Positions 16,976 to 26,889 of a stretch of DNA of 64,000 nt are shown here, in pieces. Position 1 is the stretch's first letter. The number at the start of each line of letters is the position of its first letter. The notes beneath the pieces are model-generated. The model did not search any database, was not told where the DNA came from, and worked only from the letters and a program-made list of their open reading frames with translations. This DNA comes from Bacillota bacterium (GTDB taxonomy: Bacteria; Bacillota; UBA4882; UBA8346), in the NCBI GenBank assembly GCA_023402395.1, contig JAEYGI010000016.1, positions 1-64,000 of the forward strand. The letters are read 5' to 3'. The translations under genes were made by a program, and so were the position numbers.

Positions 16976-18007
16976 ATGAGCAATCTTGCCCTAAATAAAG
17001 CCGCGATCGCCAATAATTCCATCTTACCCTTCACTCCGGACCGGGCGGTAAACGGCGACGCCACTCCGACCAGCCGCTGGCTTGGTCAGACCCCAGAAAA
17101 TTGGCTGAGGGTTGATCTGGGCCAGCTTTACTGGGTCAATCGCTGGGTCGTCAAAATGATGGGCGTCTCCGGCTGGCCTTCAGCCAGCTACAATCTGTCC
17201 GGATATACGCTTCAGGGAAGCAACGACACGGCGAGCTGGAACAACCTGGACACAGTCACCGGCAATCAGTCCAACGCTACCGACCGGACCTTTATGCCGG
17301 GAAAGTACCGCTATTACCGTGTCTATGTCAATGACGGCCTGAATGTCAACAAAACCCTGGCCTCCATCGTCGAGCTGGAACTCTACGAGACCGCGACCCC
17401 GCCCTATCTGACCAATCTGGCGTTCAGTCAGGGCACGCTCACTCCGTCGTTCAACGGCAAGCAATATATTTATAACGCCTCCGTGGCAAATACGGTTCAG
17501 TCCATCACGGTCACTCCGACCACCAATTCCGCCTACGGCGCGACGATCAAGGTCAACAACACCGTGGTTCAGAGCGGGAGCCCCTCGGCGCCGATCACCG
17601 TAAACCCCGGCCAAAATACGATTTCGGTCCAGGTAACCACTCCTTCGGGGCAGGATACCTATATCATTGCCGTGACCAAAGGCGGCAGCAGCGTTGGGGA
17701 GTTAAGCAATCTCGTCGTCAAGAATACCAGGGGTAGCGTGGTTCCGCTGAATCCAGCCTTCGATTCGAAGGAATTTTACTACACCGCGACGGTTTCCAAT
17801 AATACCAGCGTGATTAATGTCACTCCCACATTCTCGGATCCGAACGCCACTATCGATGTGACCCTCGGCACACAGGTCTTTACCGTGAAAAGCGAACAAA
17901 CCGCTCAGCTCAATCTGGATTACGGGACGAATACGATTATCGTTCAAGTCAAGGGCGCTCCTGACGAAAACGCCTATAAGCTCGATATCATCCGGCAGCA
18001 AAACTGA
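16976..18007 (+). CDS. F5/8-type C (discoidin) plus two cadherin-like beta-sandwich domains
   Basis: 343 residues. Residues ~1-135 form an F5/8 type C/discoidin carbohydrate-binding module: NLALNKAAIANNS, DRAVNGD..TSRWLG, WLRVDLGQLYWVNRWVVKM, TLQGSNDTASWNNLDTV, YRYYRVYV, VELELYE. Two ~100-residue cadherin-like beta-sandwich domains follow (LTNLAFSQGTLTPSFNGKQYIYNASV; LSNLVVKNTRGSVVPLNPAFDSKEFYYTATV), each closing with a NTI-VQV strand and an AYKLDI/TYIIAV-type end. No signal peptide is present, unlike the next gene, so export would have to be non-classical or via the collar proteins. It is third in the 16.4-18.0 kb operon, which ends in a strong terminator. Confidence 0.87.
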   Translation: MSNLALNKAAIANNSILPFTPDRAVNGDATPTSRWLGQTPENWLRVDLGQLYWVNRWVVKMMGVSGWPSASYNLSGYTLQGSNDTASWNNLDTVTGNQSNATDRTFMPGKYRYYRVYVNDGLNVNKTLASIVELELYETATPPYLTNLAFSQGTLTPSFNGKQYIYNASVANTVQSITVTPTTNSAYGATIKVNNTVVQSGSPSAPITVNPGQNTISVQVTTPSGQDTYIIAVTKGGSSVGELSNLVVKNTRGSVVPLNPAFDSKEFYYTATVSNNTSVINVTPTFSDPNATIDVTLGTQVFTVKSEQTAQLNLDYGTNTIIVQVKGAPDENAYKLDIIRQQN

Positions 18008-18028
18008 ACCGTTTCCAAACTACCGGTT

Positions 18029-18073
18029 GAAGATACCTGGAGCGAAACCGATTCGCTCCAGGTATCTTTGTGT
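18029..18073 (+). terminator. Terminator of the collar/discoidin operon
   Basis: AGATACCTGGAGCGA and TCGCTCCAGGTATCT form a 15-bp perfect stem with an 8-nt loop, then TTGTGTTT. Confidence 0.88.
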
Positions 18074-18114
18074 TTCACTTGCCTGGTTCAAGAAATTATT
18101 GGGAGGGATGGGAT

Positions 18115-21100
18115 ATGGCTCACCAACGAAAGAGTCTCTGCCTCAGTCTGCTGCTGTTGGCGGTCTTCGCCGGCTTTCTGCCGGGAATCGGACTGGCAGA
18201 CCAAACTTGGAGCTGCGTTGACGGCGGCGCCGCTCAGGGACTCAATATCGGAGCCTCTTCGGATGCGATCTCCATCGCAACCGCGGCATTCAGCGATAAT
18301 TTATACGTAATGTGGCGGGAACAAGCGGATATTAGCCGAATTTACATCAAACGGCATAGCATAAGGGATAACCAATGGTACCCCGCAGGAATCAGCTCAG
18401 CTGAACTCTATCATCAGTTACCTCAAGCAGGGTCTTCCACAACGGATGGCTGGAACGGTGTTCTGCCCGCTTTGGCGGTCTATAACAACACTCTTTATGC
18501 GGCTTGGATGGAGCAGAAAAAATATTACATCAGTGGTATTTCCGCTCCCTATTTTTCTGATTATATCCGGGTTTACCGCTATAACGGCAGCGGTTGGGAA
18601 ATGGCCAGCGCCGCGGGGCTCGGGGATGGAAGTTATATTAATAAAAATCCCGATGGCCGCTCCATTCAAAAAATTTCCCTGGCGGTCTGTGGAAACTATC
18701 TTTACGCAGCCTGGGACGAAAACTGGAATGAAAAATATCGGGTCAGAGTCAGCCGCTTCGATGGGACACACTGGAGCGAGCTCGACACCAAAGGCAATGC
18801 CGACGATAATGACGACGGCTTAAATTATGACTCCGCCAAAGACGCCAAATACCCATCGTTGGCCTCGTGGGGTGATCAACTCTATGCCACCTGGGAAGAA
18901 TTGGGGGCGACGGGTAAAAGCCTACTCCGGCTTAAAAGCTTTAACGGGTCCAACTGGAGTTCCGCGAATGATATCGGTGGGTTAAATTATAGCCCCGCCA
19001 ATTATGGTGTCGAGGCGGGGTCATCATCCCTAACGGTATATAACGGAGCTCTTTATGGGTTTTGGACCGAGGCGTCTCACCCTTATGAGGGTTTTTACTA
19101 TCCTCAAGTCCGCGTCAGATATTATTCCGGCTCCGGTTGGAGTTGGGCCGATGGGGGAGATAGCTCCGGGTGGAATCATGACCCAACGGTAGGTGCGACA
19201 AATCCGCAGGCAATTACCCATCACAATCGGCTCTATTGCGTATGGGGCGAAATCGATTCTGAAAATTTTCTTCATTCACAAATTCGAGCCGCGGTTTATG
19301 GCGGCGCGAGCCGTGCGCTTATTGATGGAGGCGGGCCCTATGGCATTAACTACCAAACGGCTCAGAATGCGGTTAAACCCATTTTATCCGTTTACCAAGG
19401 GGAACTTTACGTCGCTTGGCTTGAAGAGAGTGCTATTAACCAAAAAAAAGTACGCGTTTACAAGACCCAGCTTGCTCCGACCTTAGCCGCGGCCGCCACC
19501 GGTTCGGTCAGCGCGACCCGGGCTACGATTACTGGGTCGGTGACCTATAGCAGCGGGGGATCAGTTTCCGTTTACGGCGTCCAATATAAGAAGCATTCCG
19601 ATGCTACTTATACAACCGCTTCCAATCTTTCGGGGACCAGCGGCTCGTTCTCCGCGACCCTGACCGGACTGAGCCCTTCCACCGCATACGACCTGCGGAC
19701 CTTCGCCACCAATCCGTTGGGAACCTCCTACGGCGATCCGGTGACGTTCACCACCGCCGCGTTGACCATGTCCCTCGCCGGGACATTGTTCGAAGCCGGC
19801 CTGAACGCGCAGAGCATCGACGTGACATTATCGGATCCCATCTGGAACGACCTCTCGTTAGACGTGTCCAGCTTTACCCTGACCGGCGCGCCGTCCGGCC
19901 TGACCATTGAGAGCATCACCAATATCGACGATACGCGTTGCACGGTGAACCTGGCCTATGACGGTCCCGACTTTGATAGCGATAAGACCGGCATCGGTCT
20001 GACGATCGCCGGCGCGGAGTTCACGACCGGGGCCGACCTCTCGTCCTCCAACAGCCTGACGATTAGCGCGGTCAATGACGACGAATCGATTACTATCTCC
20101 GATGACGGCATCTATCAAGGCACTGAGGATGGCGAGGTTATCACTGTCACCTTACACGGCGGGACCTTTGCCTCGACTCTCAATCCGTCCAGTTGGACCG
20201 TAGCCAACTTACCCGCCGGCGTAAGCAAGGGAAGCGTTACCCGAGAAAATAAAACGATCGTCCGAATCACTCTCTCCGGAAACGCCACTTCGGCTTATGG
20301 CTCGGATATCACCAACGTCACGGTGACCTGCCCGGCCACGGACTATAACGATTCCAGCGGGGGCGGATCTCTTTCGGCCGATACCGGCGTGGTCTTTCAT
20401 GCCCAAACCCCACCCATAGTAAGCACGGAAAGCGCCACTTCCATCACCGCGTCTGCCGCGACGCTCGGAGGCGACGTAATCTCGGACGGTGGAGCGGGTA
20501 TTGTCGAACGAGGGATCGAGTGGAAGGAAGCTTCGGCTACCACTTACCAGAAGGAGAGCACGGGCGGAACTACCGGCAGTTACAGCATCTCCCTCACGAC
20601 CCTGAATTCCGATACCCAATATGACTATCGGGCTTATGCCGTTAACCCCAGGGGAACATCCTACGGGGCGAAAAAGAGTTTTACCACGGTAACGATTCCG
20701 CCTTTGATCGACCGTAACGACCGGCTGATTATCGCCGAGGACAGCGGAGCCGCGACCATCGCGGGTAAGCTTGCCGTGGCCGACTCCGTGCAGGGCCCCT
20801 CGGCGTTAACATTGACCATTGGAGCGGCTCCCGCCAAGGGTGCCCTAACCAAGGACGGAACCACGCTCGGATCGGGGAGCGCCTTTACTCAAGCCGATAT
20901 CGATAATGACCGGATTAAATATCGGCCGAACGACAACGCATACGGCGACGATAGCTTTACCTTCACCGTATCCGACGGCGCGGGCGGGACCATCGGCGCG
21001 ACTACCTTCAATATTACGATTACGGCTGTCAATGACCCGCCGGTCCTGGCTAAAAACACCGGACTTACCGTTAATGAAGACAGCGCGGCCACGGCCATCG

Positions 21101-24100
21101 GCAACTCCTCGCTTCAGGCTACCGATGTCGATCATGGCGCCGCTTCGCTGGTCTTTACCGTTGGAACGGCTCCCGTCAAGGGCGCCCTAACCAACGGCGG
21201 AACCACGCTCGGAGCGGGGGGCACCTTTACACAAGCAGATATTAATAACGGCTTGATTAAGTATACCCCGAGCGCCAACGCCAACGGGCCCGACAATTTC
21301 ACCTTCACCGTATCCGATGGCGCGGGCGGAACCATCGGCGCAACTGCCTTCAATATTACAATTACGGCTGTCAATGACCCGCCGGTCCTGGCTAAAAACA
21401 CCGGACTTACCGTTAATGAAGACAGCGCGGCCACGGCCATCGACAACTCCTCGCTTCAGGCTACCGATGTCGATCATGACGCCGCTTTGCTGGTCTTTAC
21501 CGTTGGAACGGCTCCCGTCAAGGGCGCCCTAACCAACGGCGGAACTGCGCTCGGAGTGGGGGGCACCTTTACACAAGCAGATATTAACAACGGCTTGATT
21601 AAGTATACCCCGAGCGCCAACGCCAACGGGCCCGACAGTTTCACCTTCACCGTATCCGACGGTGCGGGCGGAACCATCGGCGCAACCACCTTCAATATCA
21701 CAATTACGGCCGCAAATGATGCACCGATAGATATCTCGCTCTCAACTACCAGCATTTCTGAGAACTCCGCCATTGGAACCACGGTCGGAACGCTCGGCGC
21801 TACCGACCCCGACGGCGATACGTCATTCACCTATGCGCTGGTTCCAGGTACGGGAAGCACGGACAACGCTTCATTCCAAATCTCCGACTCGAATCTGCTC
21901 ATCAACGCCGTATTTGATTTTGAGACCAAGAGTAGTTACAGCATTCGCGTGAGAGTCATCGACGACGGCGGTGCTTCCTTCGAAAAGCAGTTCACCGTCA
22001 CGGTTACCAATGTCAACGATGCGCCGGTCAATATCACCTTGTCCAATAGCACGGTAGCCGAGAACTCCACCATTGGAACCACCATCGGAACGCTCAGCGC
22101 CACCGACCCCGACGGCGATACGTCGTTCACCTATACGCTGGTTCCGGGTACGGGAAGCACGGACAACGCTTCATTCCAAATCTCCGGCTCGAATCTGCTC
22201 ACCAATGCCGTGCTTGATTACGAAACCAAGAGCAGTTACAGCATTCGCGTGAGAACCACCGACGGCGGCGGAGCTTCCTTCGAGAAGCAGTTCACCGTCA
22301 CGATTAGCAACCTCAACGAAGCACCGGCCAATATCACCTTGTCCAAGAGCACGGTGGCCGAGAACTCCGCCATTGGAACCACAATCGGAACGCTCAGCGC
22401 CACCGACCCCGACGGCGATACGTCGTTCACCTATAAGCTGGTTCCAGGCACGGGAAGCACGGACAATGCTTCATTCCAAATCTCCGGCCCGAATCTGCTC
22501 ACCAATGCCATGTTCGACTTTGAAACCAAGAGCAGCCACAGCATTCGCGTGAGAGCCACCGACGGCGGCGGAGCTTCCTTCGAGAAGCAGTTCACCGTCA
22601 CGGTTAGCAACCTCAACGAAGCGCCGGCCAATATCACCTTGTCCAATAGCACGGTAGCCGAGAACTCCGCCATTGGAACCACCATCGGAACGCTCAGCGC
22701 CACCGACCCCGACGGCGATACGTCGTTCACCTATGCGCTGGTTCCAGGCACGGGAAGCACGGACAATGCTTCATTCCAAATCTCCGGCCCGAATCTGCTC
22801 ACCAATGCCATGTTCGACTTTGAAACCAAGAGCAGCCACAGCATTCGCGTGAGCGTCACTGACGGCGGCGGAGCTTCCTTCGAGAAGCAGTTCACCGTCA
22901 CAGTTAGCAACCTCAACGAAGCGCCAACCCTGGTCAAAAACAGCCGATTGACCGTATCCGTAAACTCCGCGGCGGTCAGCATCACCGCCACGTTGGCGGC
23001 GACCGATCCCGACCATCGTCCGGACCAGGTGATCTTCACTCTGACAACAGCTCCGGCCAAAGGCCAGTTGCAAAAGAGTGGCGTGGCCCTGGCCACGGGA
23101 GGAACCTTCACCCAGGATGACCTGGACAACAACAGAATCGCCTACCGGCCCAACTCCACCGCTTCCGGAAGCGACAGCTTCGACTTTATCGTCAGCGACG
23201 GCGCCGAAGCTAAGATCAATGGGAGTTTCTCCATTAGCATCGGTTCCGCGACCTTCGCCGCCGACCCGACCCTAGCCGAAAGCAACCTGAACGGGAGCGT
23301 GCTCACGGTTACTCTGGACGGAATCACTTTCAAAGATAACAGCCCGGCGCCGGGGAACTACATCCTGAACAACGCGCCGGCGGGATTGACTGTCCAAAGC
23401 GCTTCCAATGTCAATAGTGGCGTATGCCGGCTCACCCTGGCCTTCAGCGGCGTTCTCGACAACGACGTCGCCAATCTGGGACTGACCATTCGCGGCGCAG
23501 AGCTGGAGACAAACGCCGACCTGACCGCGTCCAATATCCTGTCCATCGTTAACGACCAAACTCCGCCCCGGCTCCAGACCAACGCCGGACTCACCCTTGA
23601 CGCCGATAGCGGAGCCGTCCTGATTACCCAAGCCATGTTGCGGACGGTTGACTCCGAAGAAGCGGCGGCGGATCTAACCTATACCATTCAAACCGCTCCC
23701 GCTAAAGGAACTCTTTCCCGGAGCGGCCAGCCGCTGAGCGCAGGAAGCGCCTTCTCCCAGGCCGACATCGACCAAAACCTGATCAGTTACACTCCGAACG
23801 GGAATGCCGGCGGACCGGACGGCTTCGGCTTCACGGTCTCCGACGGCACCAACGGCGGCACTATCAACGGGAGTTTCGCGATCAGCATCAGACTCTACGC
23901 CACTATCGCCGCGGATCAGACGCTGACCGGAACCAACCTGGACGGCCGGGTCGTCACTGTGACCCTGGTGGGCGCCAAATTCATCAGCCAGGAATTGGCG
24001 GGGGCCGATTTTACCCTGAATAACCCGCCAACCGGTTTAACCGTACAAAACCCCGCCTACTCCGATAACACGCATTGCCAGGTTACGCTGGCCTTCGCCG

Positions 24101-25788
24101 GCGCGCTCAGTGTCGACGCGGTGCTGCAATTGACCGTCAAAGCGGCGGCATTGAGCTGCGCCGTTGATTTGACCGCTTCCAACACCCTGGCGATCATTGA
24201 CGACCTTCCCACCGGGAAAGACGTGATCGTGCTCCAACCGGGCGGCGGAACGTCCGATGACAACGCCTGGCATTCGGCGCGGTCATACCAGAACGACCTG
24301 TGGACCGACTGGGACGGCGCAGCCCTGCTGCTGGGCAAAGGGCAGGGCAACCGGAAATCCGACGTTTGGCTGATCAACTCCGACCTGATCGGCTCCGGCC
24401 AAGGCCAAATTCAGCCTGGAACCGTCATCGACCGGGCCGAACTGATTTTGAAGGTCAAGGCTGTCTCCGGCGACCAAGCCACTCCCCGGCGAATCGCGAT
24501 CTATGCCGTGAGCGATCCCGGTAACCTTGGCCAGCCCATTTTCGGAAGAACCAACGGGCTCCGGACCGGTCTCGACTTCCGCTTCCGCGACCACCGGCTG
24601 GGCCGGGCGGTTCCGTGGGCCGACAATGCCCAAAACATTCTAGAAATGTATCAGCTTCACTCCATTGCCGCGCTTGACGGTTATGAACTGATTCCCCAGG
24701 CGCTTGCGGAAAGCGGCGAAACCACCGTCCGGTTGAACATCACAGCCGCCCTCCAAGCCTGGCTGAGCGACCCGGCCAACGCCAATCAGGGCTTGTACCT
24801 CACCCCGGACGAAGGCTGGGAGGCCGGCGAAGGGATCGAGTTTTACGGGGTAACGGCGGCCAACACCGCCGACCGACCCGGCCTGCGGATAGTTTACGCA
24901 AACGGCATCAGCGACTTGACCCCGCCCCCGGCCGTAACCAACCTGACAGCCGTGGCCACCGCCAACCGGGTTGACCTGTCCTGGTCCAACCCCACCGGCG
25001 CCACCGGAGTCCGGGTGCTCCGGAAATACGGGGCGACTCCCGCCGGTCCCGATGACGGGGTTCTGGTTTACGACGGGCCGGCATCGGCCTTGACCGATCA
25101 GGGTCTGGTCAACGGCAAACCTTATTATTACGCGGCCTTCGCCTATGACGTATACCGTAATTACTCTCCCAAAACTTATATTCGAGCGGTTCCCGGCGAC
25201 ACCAGCGCCCCGCCGTCGGCTCCGGCCGATCTGACGGTCACCGTCTCCGGCACCGTCGCCAAACTGCGTTGGACCGACACCTCCGATAACGAACTCGGCT
25301 ATCTGATTCAACGCCGAACCGAAAGTGAAAGCTGGACTACGATCGAGACCTTGTCAACTCCCAACCGGACCAGCTATGTCAACAGTGGGTTGCAGGCAGG
25401 CGCCATTTATTATTATCAGATCAGCGCGTTCAACGCCGCTGGCAACTCCGCTTTGGTCGGCGCGGGTCCGGTGAGCGCCGACAATCGGCCACTAGCCCCG
25501 GCCAATCTGACCTGGACCGTCATCTCCGCCAGCGAAGTCCGGCTGCAATGGGCCGATACGGCCAATGAAACGAGTTATCGGATTGAATTCATGGATGGTA
25601 ACGGCGCGCCGCTCTCCGGCCGGACGGCTGAAGCCCTGCCCGCGGACAGCACTCAATATTCGGTCATGAGACTGGCCCCCAATGTAGGCTACCGCTTCCG
25701 GGTCGTGGCGGTAAACGCTTCCGGCGAAGCCGTGTCCGAGACGGAACCGATCATGACCATGAATGACCCGAAACTGGGAATTTTCTAA
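18115..25788 (+). CDS. Giant secreted repeat protein: propeller, FN3, cadherin/CSPG and DNRLRE domains
   Basis: 2557 residues, exported (signal ends near GIGLA-DQTW). Order by nucleotide: ~18.2-19.5 kb, seven propeller-like blades marked by motifs such as YNNTLYAAWMEQ, WGDQLYATWEE and YQGELYVAWLEE; FN3-like domains at ~19.5-19.8 and 20.4-20.7; a recurring ~105-residue domain (TLxGxxF...LTV..ASN) at 19.8-20.4, 23.25-23.56 and 23.9-24.2; CSPG/cadherin-like repeats at 20.7-21.7, 22.9-23.25 and 23.6-23.9; four near-identical 100-residue cadherin repeats with Ca-binding-type ATDPDGDTSF at 21.7-22.9; a DNRLRE-type beta-sandwich at 24.2-24.9; three FN3 domains to the end. No LPXTG, SLH or transmembrane anchor is visible. 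A surface adhesin or matrix protein is the likely role. Confidence 0.88.
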   Translation: MAHQRKSLCLSLLLLAVFAGFLPGIGLADQTWSCVDGGAAQGLNIGASSDAISIATAAFSDNLYVMWREQADISRIYIKRHSIRDNQWYPAGISSAELYHQLPQAGSSTTDGWNGVLPALAVYNNTLYAAWMEQKKYYISGISAPYFSDYIRVYRYNGSGWEMASAAGLGDGSYINKNPDGRSIQKISLAVCGNYLYAAWDENWNEKYRVRVSRFDGTHWSELDTKGNADDNDDGLNYDSAKDAKYPSLASWGDQLYATWEELGATGKSLLRLKSFNGSNWSSANDIGGLNYSPANYGVEAGSSSLTVYNGALYGFWTEASHPYEGFYYPQVRVRYYSGSGWSWADGGDSSGWNHDPTVGATNPQAITHHNRLYCVWGEIDSENFLHSQIRAAVYGGASRALIDGGGPYGINYQTAQNAVKPILSVYQGELYVAWLEESAINQKKVRVYKTQLAPTLAAAATGSVSATRATITGSVTYSSGGSVSVYGVQYKKHSDATYTTASNLSGTSGSFSATLTGLSPSTAYDLRTFATNPLGTSYGDPVTFTTAALTMSLAGTLFEAGLNAQSIDVTLSDPIWNDLSLDVSSFTLTGAPSGLTIESITNIDDTRCTVNLAYDGPDFDSDKTGIGLTIAGAEFTTGADLSSSNSLTISAVNDDESITISDDGIYQGTEDGEVITVTLHGGTFASTLNPSSWTVANLPAGVSKGSVTRENKTIVRITLSGNATSAYGSDITNVTVTCPATDYNDSSGGGSLSADTGVVFHAQTPPIVSTESATSITASAATLGGDVISDGGAGIVERGIEWKEASATTYQKESTGGTTGSYSISLTTLNSDTQYDYRAYAVNPRGTSYGAKKSFTTVTIPPLIDRNDRLIIAEDSGAATIAGKLAVADSVQGPSALTLTIGAAPAKGALTKDGTTLGSGSAFTQADIDNDRIKYRPNDNAYGDDSFTFTVSDGAGGTIGATTFNITITAVNDPPVLAKNTGLTVNEDSAATAIGNSSLQATDVDHGAASLVFTVGTAPVKGALTNGGTTLGAGGTFTQADINNGLIKYTPSANANGPDNFTFTVSDGAGGTIGATAFNITITAVNDPPVLAKNTGLTVNEDSAATAIDNSSLQATDVDHDAALLVFTVGTAPVKGALTNGGTALGVGGTFTQADINNGLIKYTPSANANGPDSFTFTVSDGAGGTIGATTFNITITAANDAPIDISLSTTSISENSAIGTTVGTLGATDPDGDTSFTYALVPGTGSTDNASFQISDSNLLINAVFDFETKSSYSIRVRVIDDGGASFEKQFTVTVTNVNDAPVNITLSNSTVAENSTIGTTIGTLSATDPDGDTSFTYTLVPGTGSTDNASFQISGSNLLTNAVLDYETKSSYSIRVRTTDGGGASFEKQFTVTISNLNEAPANITLSKSTVAENSAIGTTIGTLSATDPDGDTSFTYKLVPGTGSTDNASFQISGPNLLTNAMFDFETKSSHSIRVRATDGGGASFEKQFTVTVSNLNEAPANITLSNSTVAENSAIGTTIGTLSATDPDGDTSFTYALVPGTGSTDNASFQISGPNLLTNAMFDFETKSSHSIRVSVTDGGGASFEKQFTVTVSNLNEAPTLVKNSRLTVSVNSAAVSITATLAATDPDHRPDQVIFTLTTAPAKGQLQKSGVALATGGTFTQDDLDNNRIAYRPNSTASGSDSFDFIVSDGAEAKINGSFSISIGSATFAADPTLAESNLNGSVLTVTLDGITFKDNSPAPGNYILNNAPAGLTVQSASNVNSGVCRLTLAFSGVLDNDVANLGLTIRGAELETNADLTASNILSIVNDQTPPRLQTNAGLTLDADSGAVLITQAMLRTVDSEEAAADLTYTIQTAPAKGTLSRSGQPLSAGSAFSQADIDQNLISYTPNGNAGGPDGFGFTVSDGTNGGTINGSFAISIRLYATIAADQTLTGTNLDGRVVTVTLVGAKFISQELAGADFTLNNPPTGLTVQNPAYSDNTHCQVTLAFAGALSVDAVLQLTVKAAALSCAVDLTASNTLAIIDDLPTGKDVIVLQPGGGTSDDNAWHSARSYQNDLWTDWDGAALLLGKGQGNRKSDVWLINSDLIGSGQGQIQPGTVIDRAELILKVKAVSGDQATPRRIAIYAVSDPGNLGQPIFGRTNGLRTGLDFRFRDHRLGRAVPWADNAQNILEMYQLHSIAALDGYELIPQALAESGETTVRLNITAALQAWLSDPANANQGLYLTPDEGWEAGEGIEFYGVTAANTADRPGLRIVYANGISDLTPPPAVTNLTAVATANRVDLSWSNPTGATGVRVLRKYGATPAGPDDGVLVYDGPASALTDQGLVNGKPYYYAAFAYDVYRNYSPKTYIRAVPGDTSAPPSAPADLTVTVSGTVAKLRWTDTSDNELGYLIQRRTESESWTTIETLSTPNRTSYVNSGLQAGAIYYYQISAFNAAGNSALVGAGPVSADNRPLAPANLTWTVISASEVRLQWADTANETSYRIEFMDGNGAPLSGRTAEALPADSTQYSVMRLAPNVGYRFRVVAVNASGEAVSETEPIMTMNDPKLGIF
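20700..21710 (+). repeat. Tandem 342-bp coding repeat (114-residue CSPG/cadherin-like units)
   Basis: Two almost identical 342-bp units begin at 21024 and 21366 (both start GCTGTCAATGACCCGCCGG after alignment), preceded by a more diverged unit from ~20700. The identity extends to third codon positions, so the duplication is recent. Confidence 0.9.
21715..22914 (+). repeat. Tandem 300-bp coding repeat, four copies (100-residue cadherin units)
   Basis: Units begin at 21715, 22015, 22315 and 22615, exactly 300 bp apart. The stretches 22441-22500 and 22741-22800 are identical, while copy 1 is the most diverged. This is a good substrate for recombinational change in length. Confidence 0.95.
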
Positions 25789-25810
25789 CCTGATTCTATG
25801 CTATACGTAC

Positions 25811-25843
25811 CAGCCCGCTCCCTGGCGATTCGCCGGGGAGCGG
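25811..25843 (+). terminator. GC-rich hairpin between giant gene and lipoprotein gene
   Basis: CCCGCTCCC and GGGAGCGGG flank a loop that itself pairs weakly. There is no T run, so it may reduce rather than stop transcription into the next gene. Confidence 0.5.
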
Positions 25844-25879
25844 GCCAATCCGAATACTGCTTTCGAAGGGGGATTCGTA

Positions 25880-26788
25880 ATGAAAAAACTAACGCTACTT
25901 ACGGCCATACTGCTGATGGCGGCCATCGCCATCACCGCCGGATGCGGCGGCGGCAGCCACTCCTGGAGCGGCCAATTGGCCTGGAGGGCTTCCTACGGAG
26001 TGGTCAGCGACGCCAGTAGTTACGGCAGTTCCGGCATTCGTTCCGCCGCCATCGGATCCGCCGCGGCCGCGGCTTCTCTGGCTTCCCTGAAGGAAGCCAT
26101 TACCCGGGGGGCAACCGGCGGCGGGTCCTACGCGTCCAACTTGGGCCCGGCGCGCGCCGCCGTGGTGGGTTCGGCTGGCGTCGACAGGGATCTCTGGGAC
26201 AAGAGTCTTAAATATATCTATCTAAATTGGGAGCCGTTATCCGGCGCCTCGTCCTTTACCGTTTATTATCTGGGTCCGGACGGAACCCAAAACGAGCCGG
26301 TCTGGACCTGGCCAGGCGTCAGTCCAGAAGATCCGGCCTATAATAACTCCGATCCAGCGGCTTATCTGGACCTCAGCGACGAGCTGGTGGGATTGGTAGA
26401 GGCTCCAGGGAGCTATCAGTTCCGGCTGACGGCTTTCAAAGGCAGCGAGGTCAAACACTCGAACATCATTACGGTTTCCATCGGAACGATCCTGAACGAA
26501 TGTCCGGCCAATCCCCAGTACACCTCCTCCCGGCTGAGCTGGACGGAGGTGACAGCCGCCGCCGGCTACACGGTGGGGTATACCGTAGGGCTTTATAAGG
26601 ATTCATTCTCTCCCGCCGATGAAGTCTGGCGGACCCCAGCGGCGATTCCTGACCCTTTCCTCTCGCTTCCCCCCAACGGCGTAACTATGAATCTCGATTA
26701 TTATCTATGCTCGATCAATGCCCGGGCTGTAAACGCTACCGGCAAAATCGCCGAAATCACCAACACGATCTCCGGTTTCAATTACTGA
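25880..26788 (+). CDS. Lipoprotein with fibronectin-III-like domains
   Basis: 302 residues. The signal peptide MKKLTLLTAILLMAAIAITA leads to AGCGGG, a usable lipobox (TAGC), so membrane anchoring is likely. An Ala/Ser/Gly-rich stretch (~20-100) follows. Two FN3-like sandwiches come next (YIYLNWEPLSGASSFTVYYLGPDG...YQFRLTAFKG; SRLSWTEVTAAAGYTVGYTV...YYLCSINARAVN). The start is ATG 25880 with GGGGG upstream; the longer frame overlaps the hairpin and is rejected. It starts 91 nt after the giant protein and could anchor or chaperone it; that link is inferred from position only. Confidence 0.78.
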   Translation: MKKLTLLTAILLMAAIAITAGCGGGSHSWSGQLAWRASYGVVSDASSYGSSGIRSAAIGSAAAAASLASLKEAITRGATGGGSYASNLGPARAAVVGSAGVDRDLWDKSLKYIYLNWEPLSGASSFTVYYLGPDGTQNEPVWTWPGVSPEDPAYNNSDPAAYLDLSDELVGLVEAPGSYQFRLTAFKGSEVKHSNIITVSIGTILNECPANPQYTSSRLSWTEVTAAAGYTVGYTVGLYKDSFSPADEVWRTPAAIPDPFLSLPPNGVTMNLDYYLCSINARAVNATGKIAEITNTISGFNY

Positions 26789-26818
26789 CCGAATCCCACT
26801 CCCGGATTTTCCCGGAAA

Positions 26819-26873
26819 AGAGAACTCCCGGCTCCCTAAACTGTTGGTTTGGGCCGGGAGTTCTCTCTTTTTG
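26819..26873 (+). terminator. Terminator of the surface-protein locus
   Basis: AGAGAACTCCCGGC and GCCGGGAGTTCTCT form a 14-bp stem, followed by CTTTTTG. Confidence 0.9.
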
Positions 26874-26889
26874 ACGGATGAGCGATCTC

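Noticed and set aside
16407..18007. A prophage remnant, because of the tail-collar domains
   Set aside because: No other phage gene, integrase or attachment site is nearby, and the genes form a clean operon with its own promoter and terminator.
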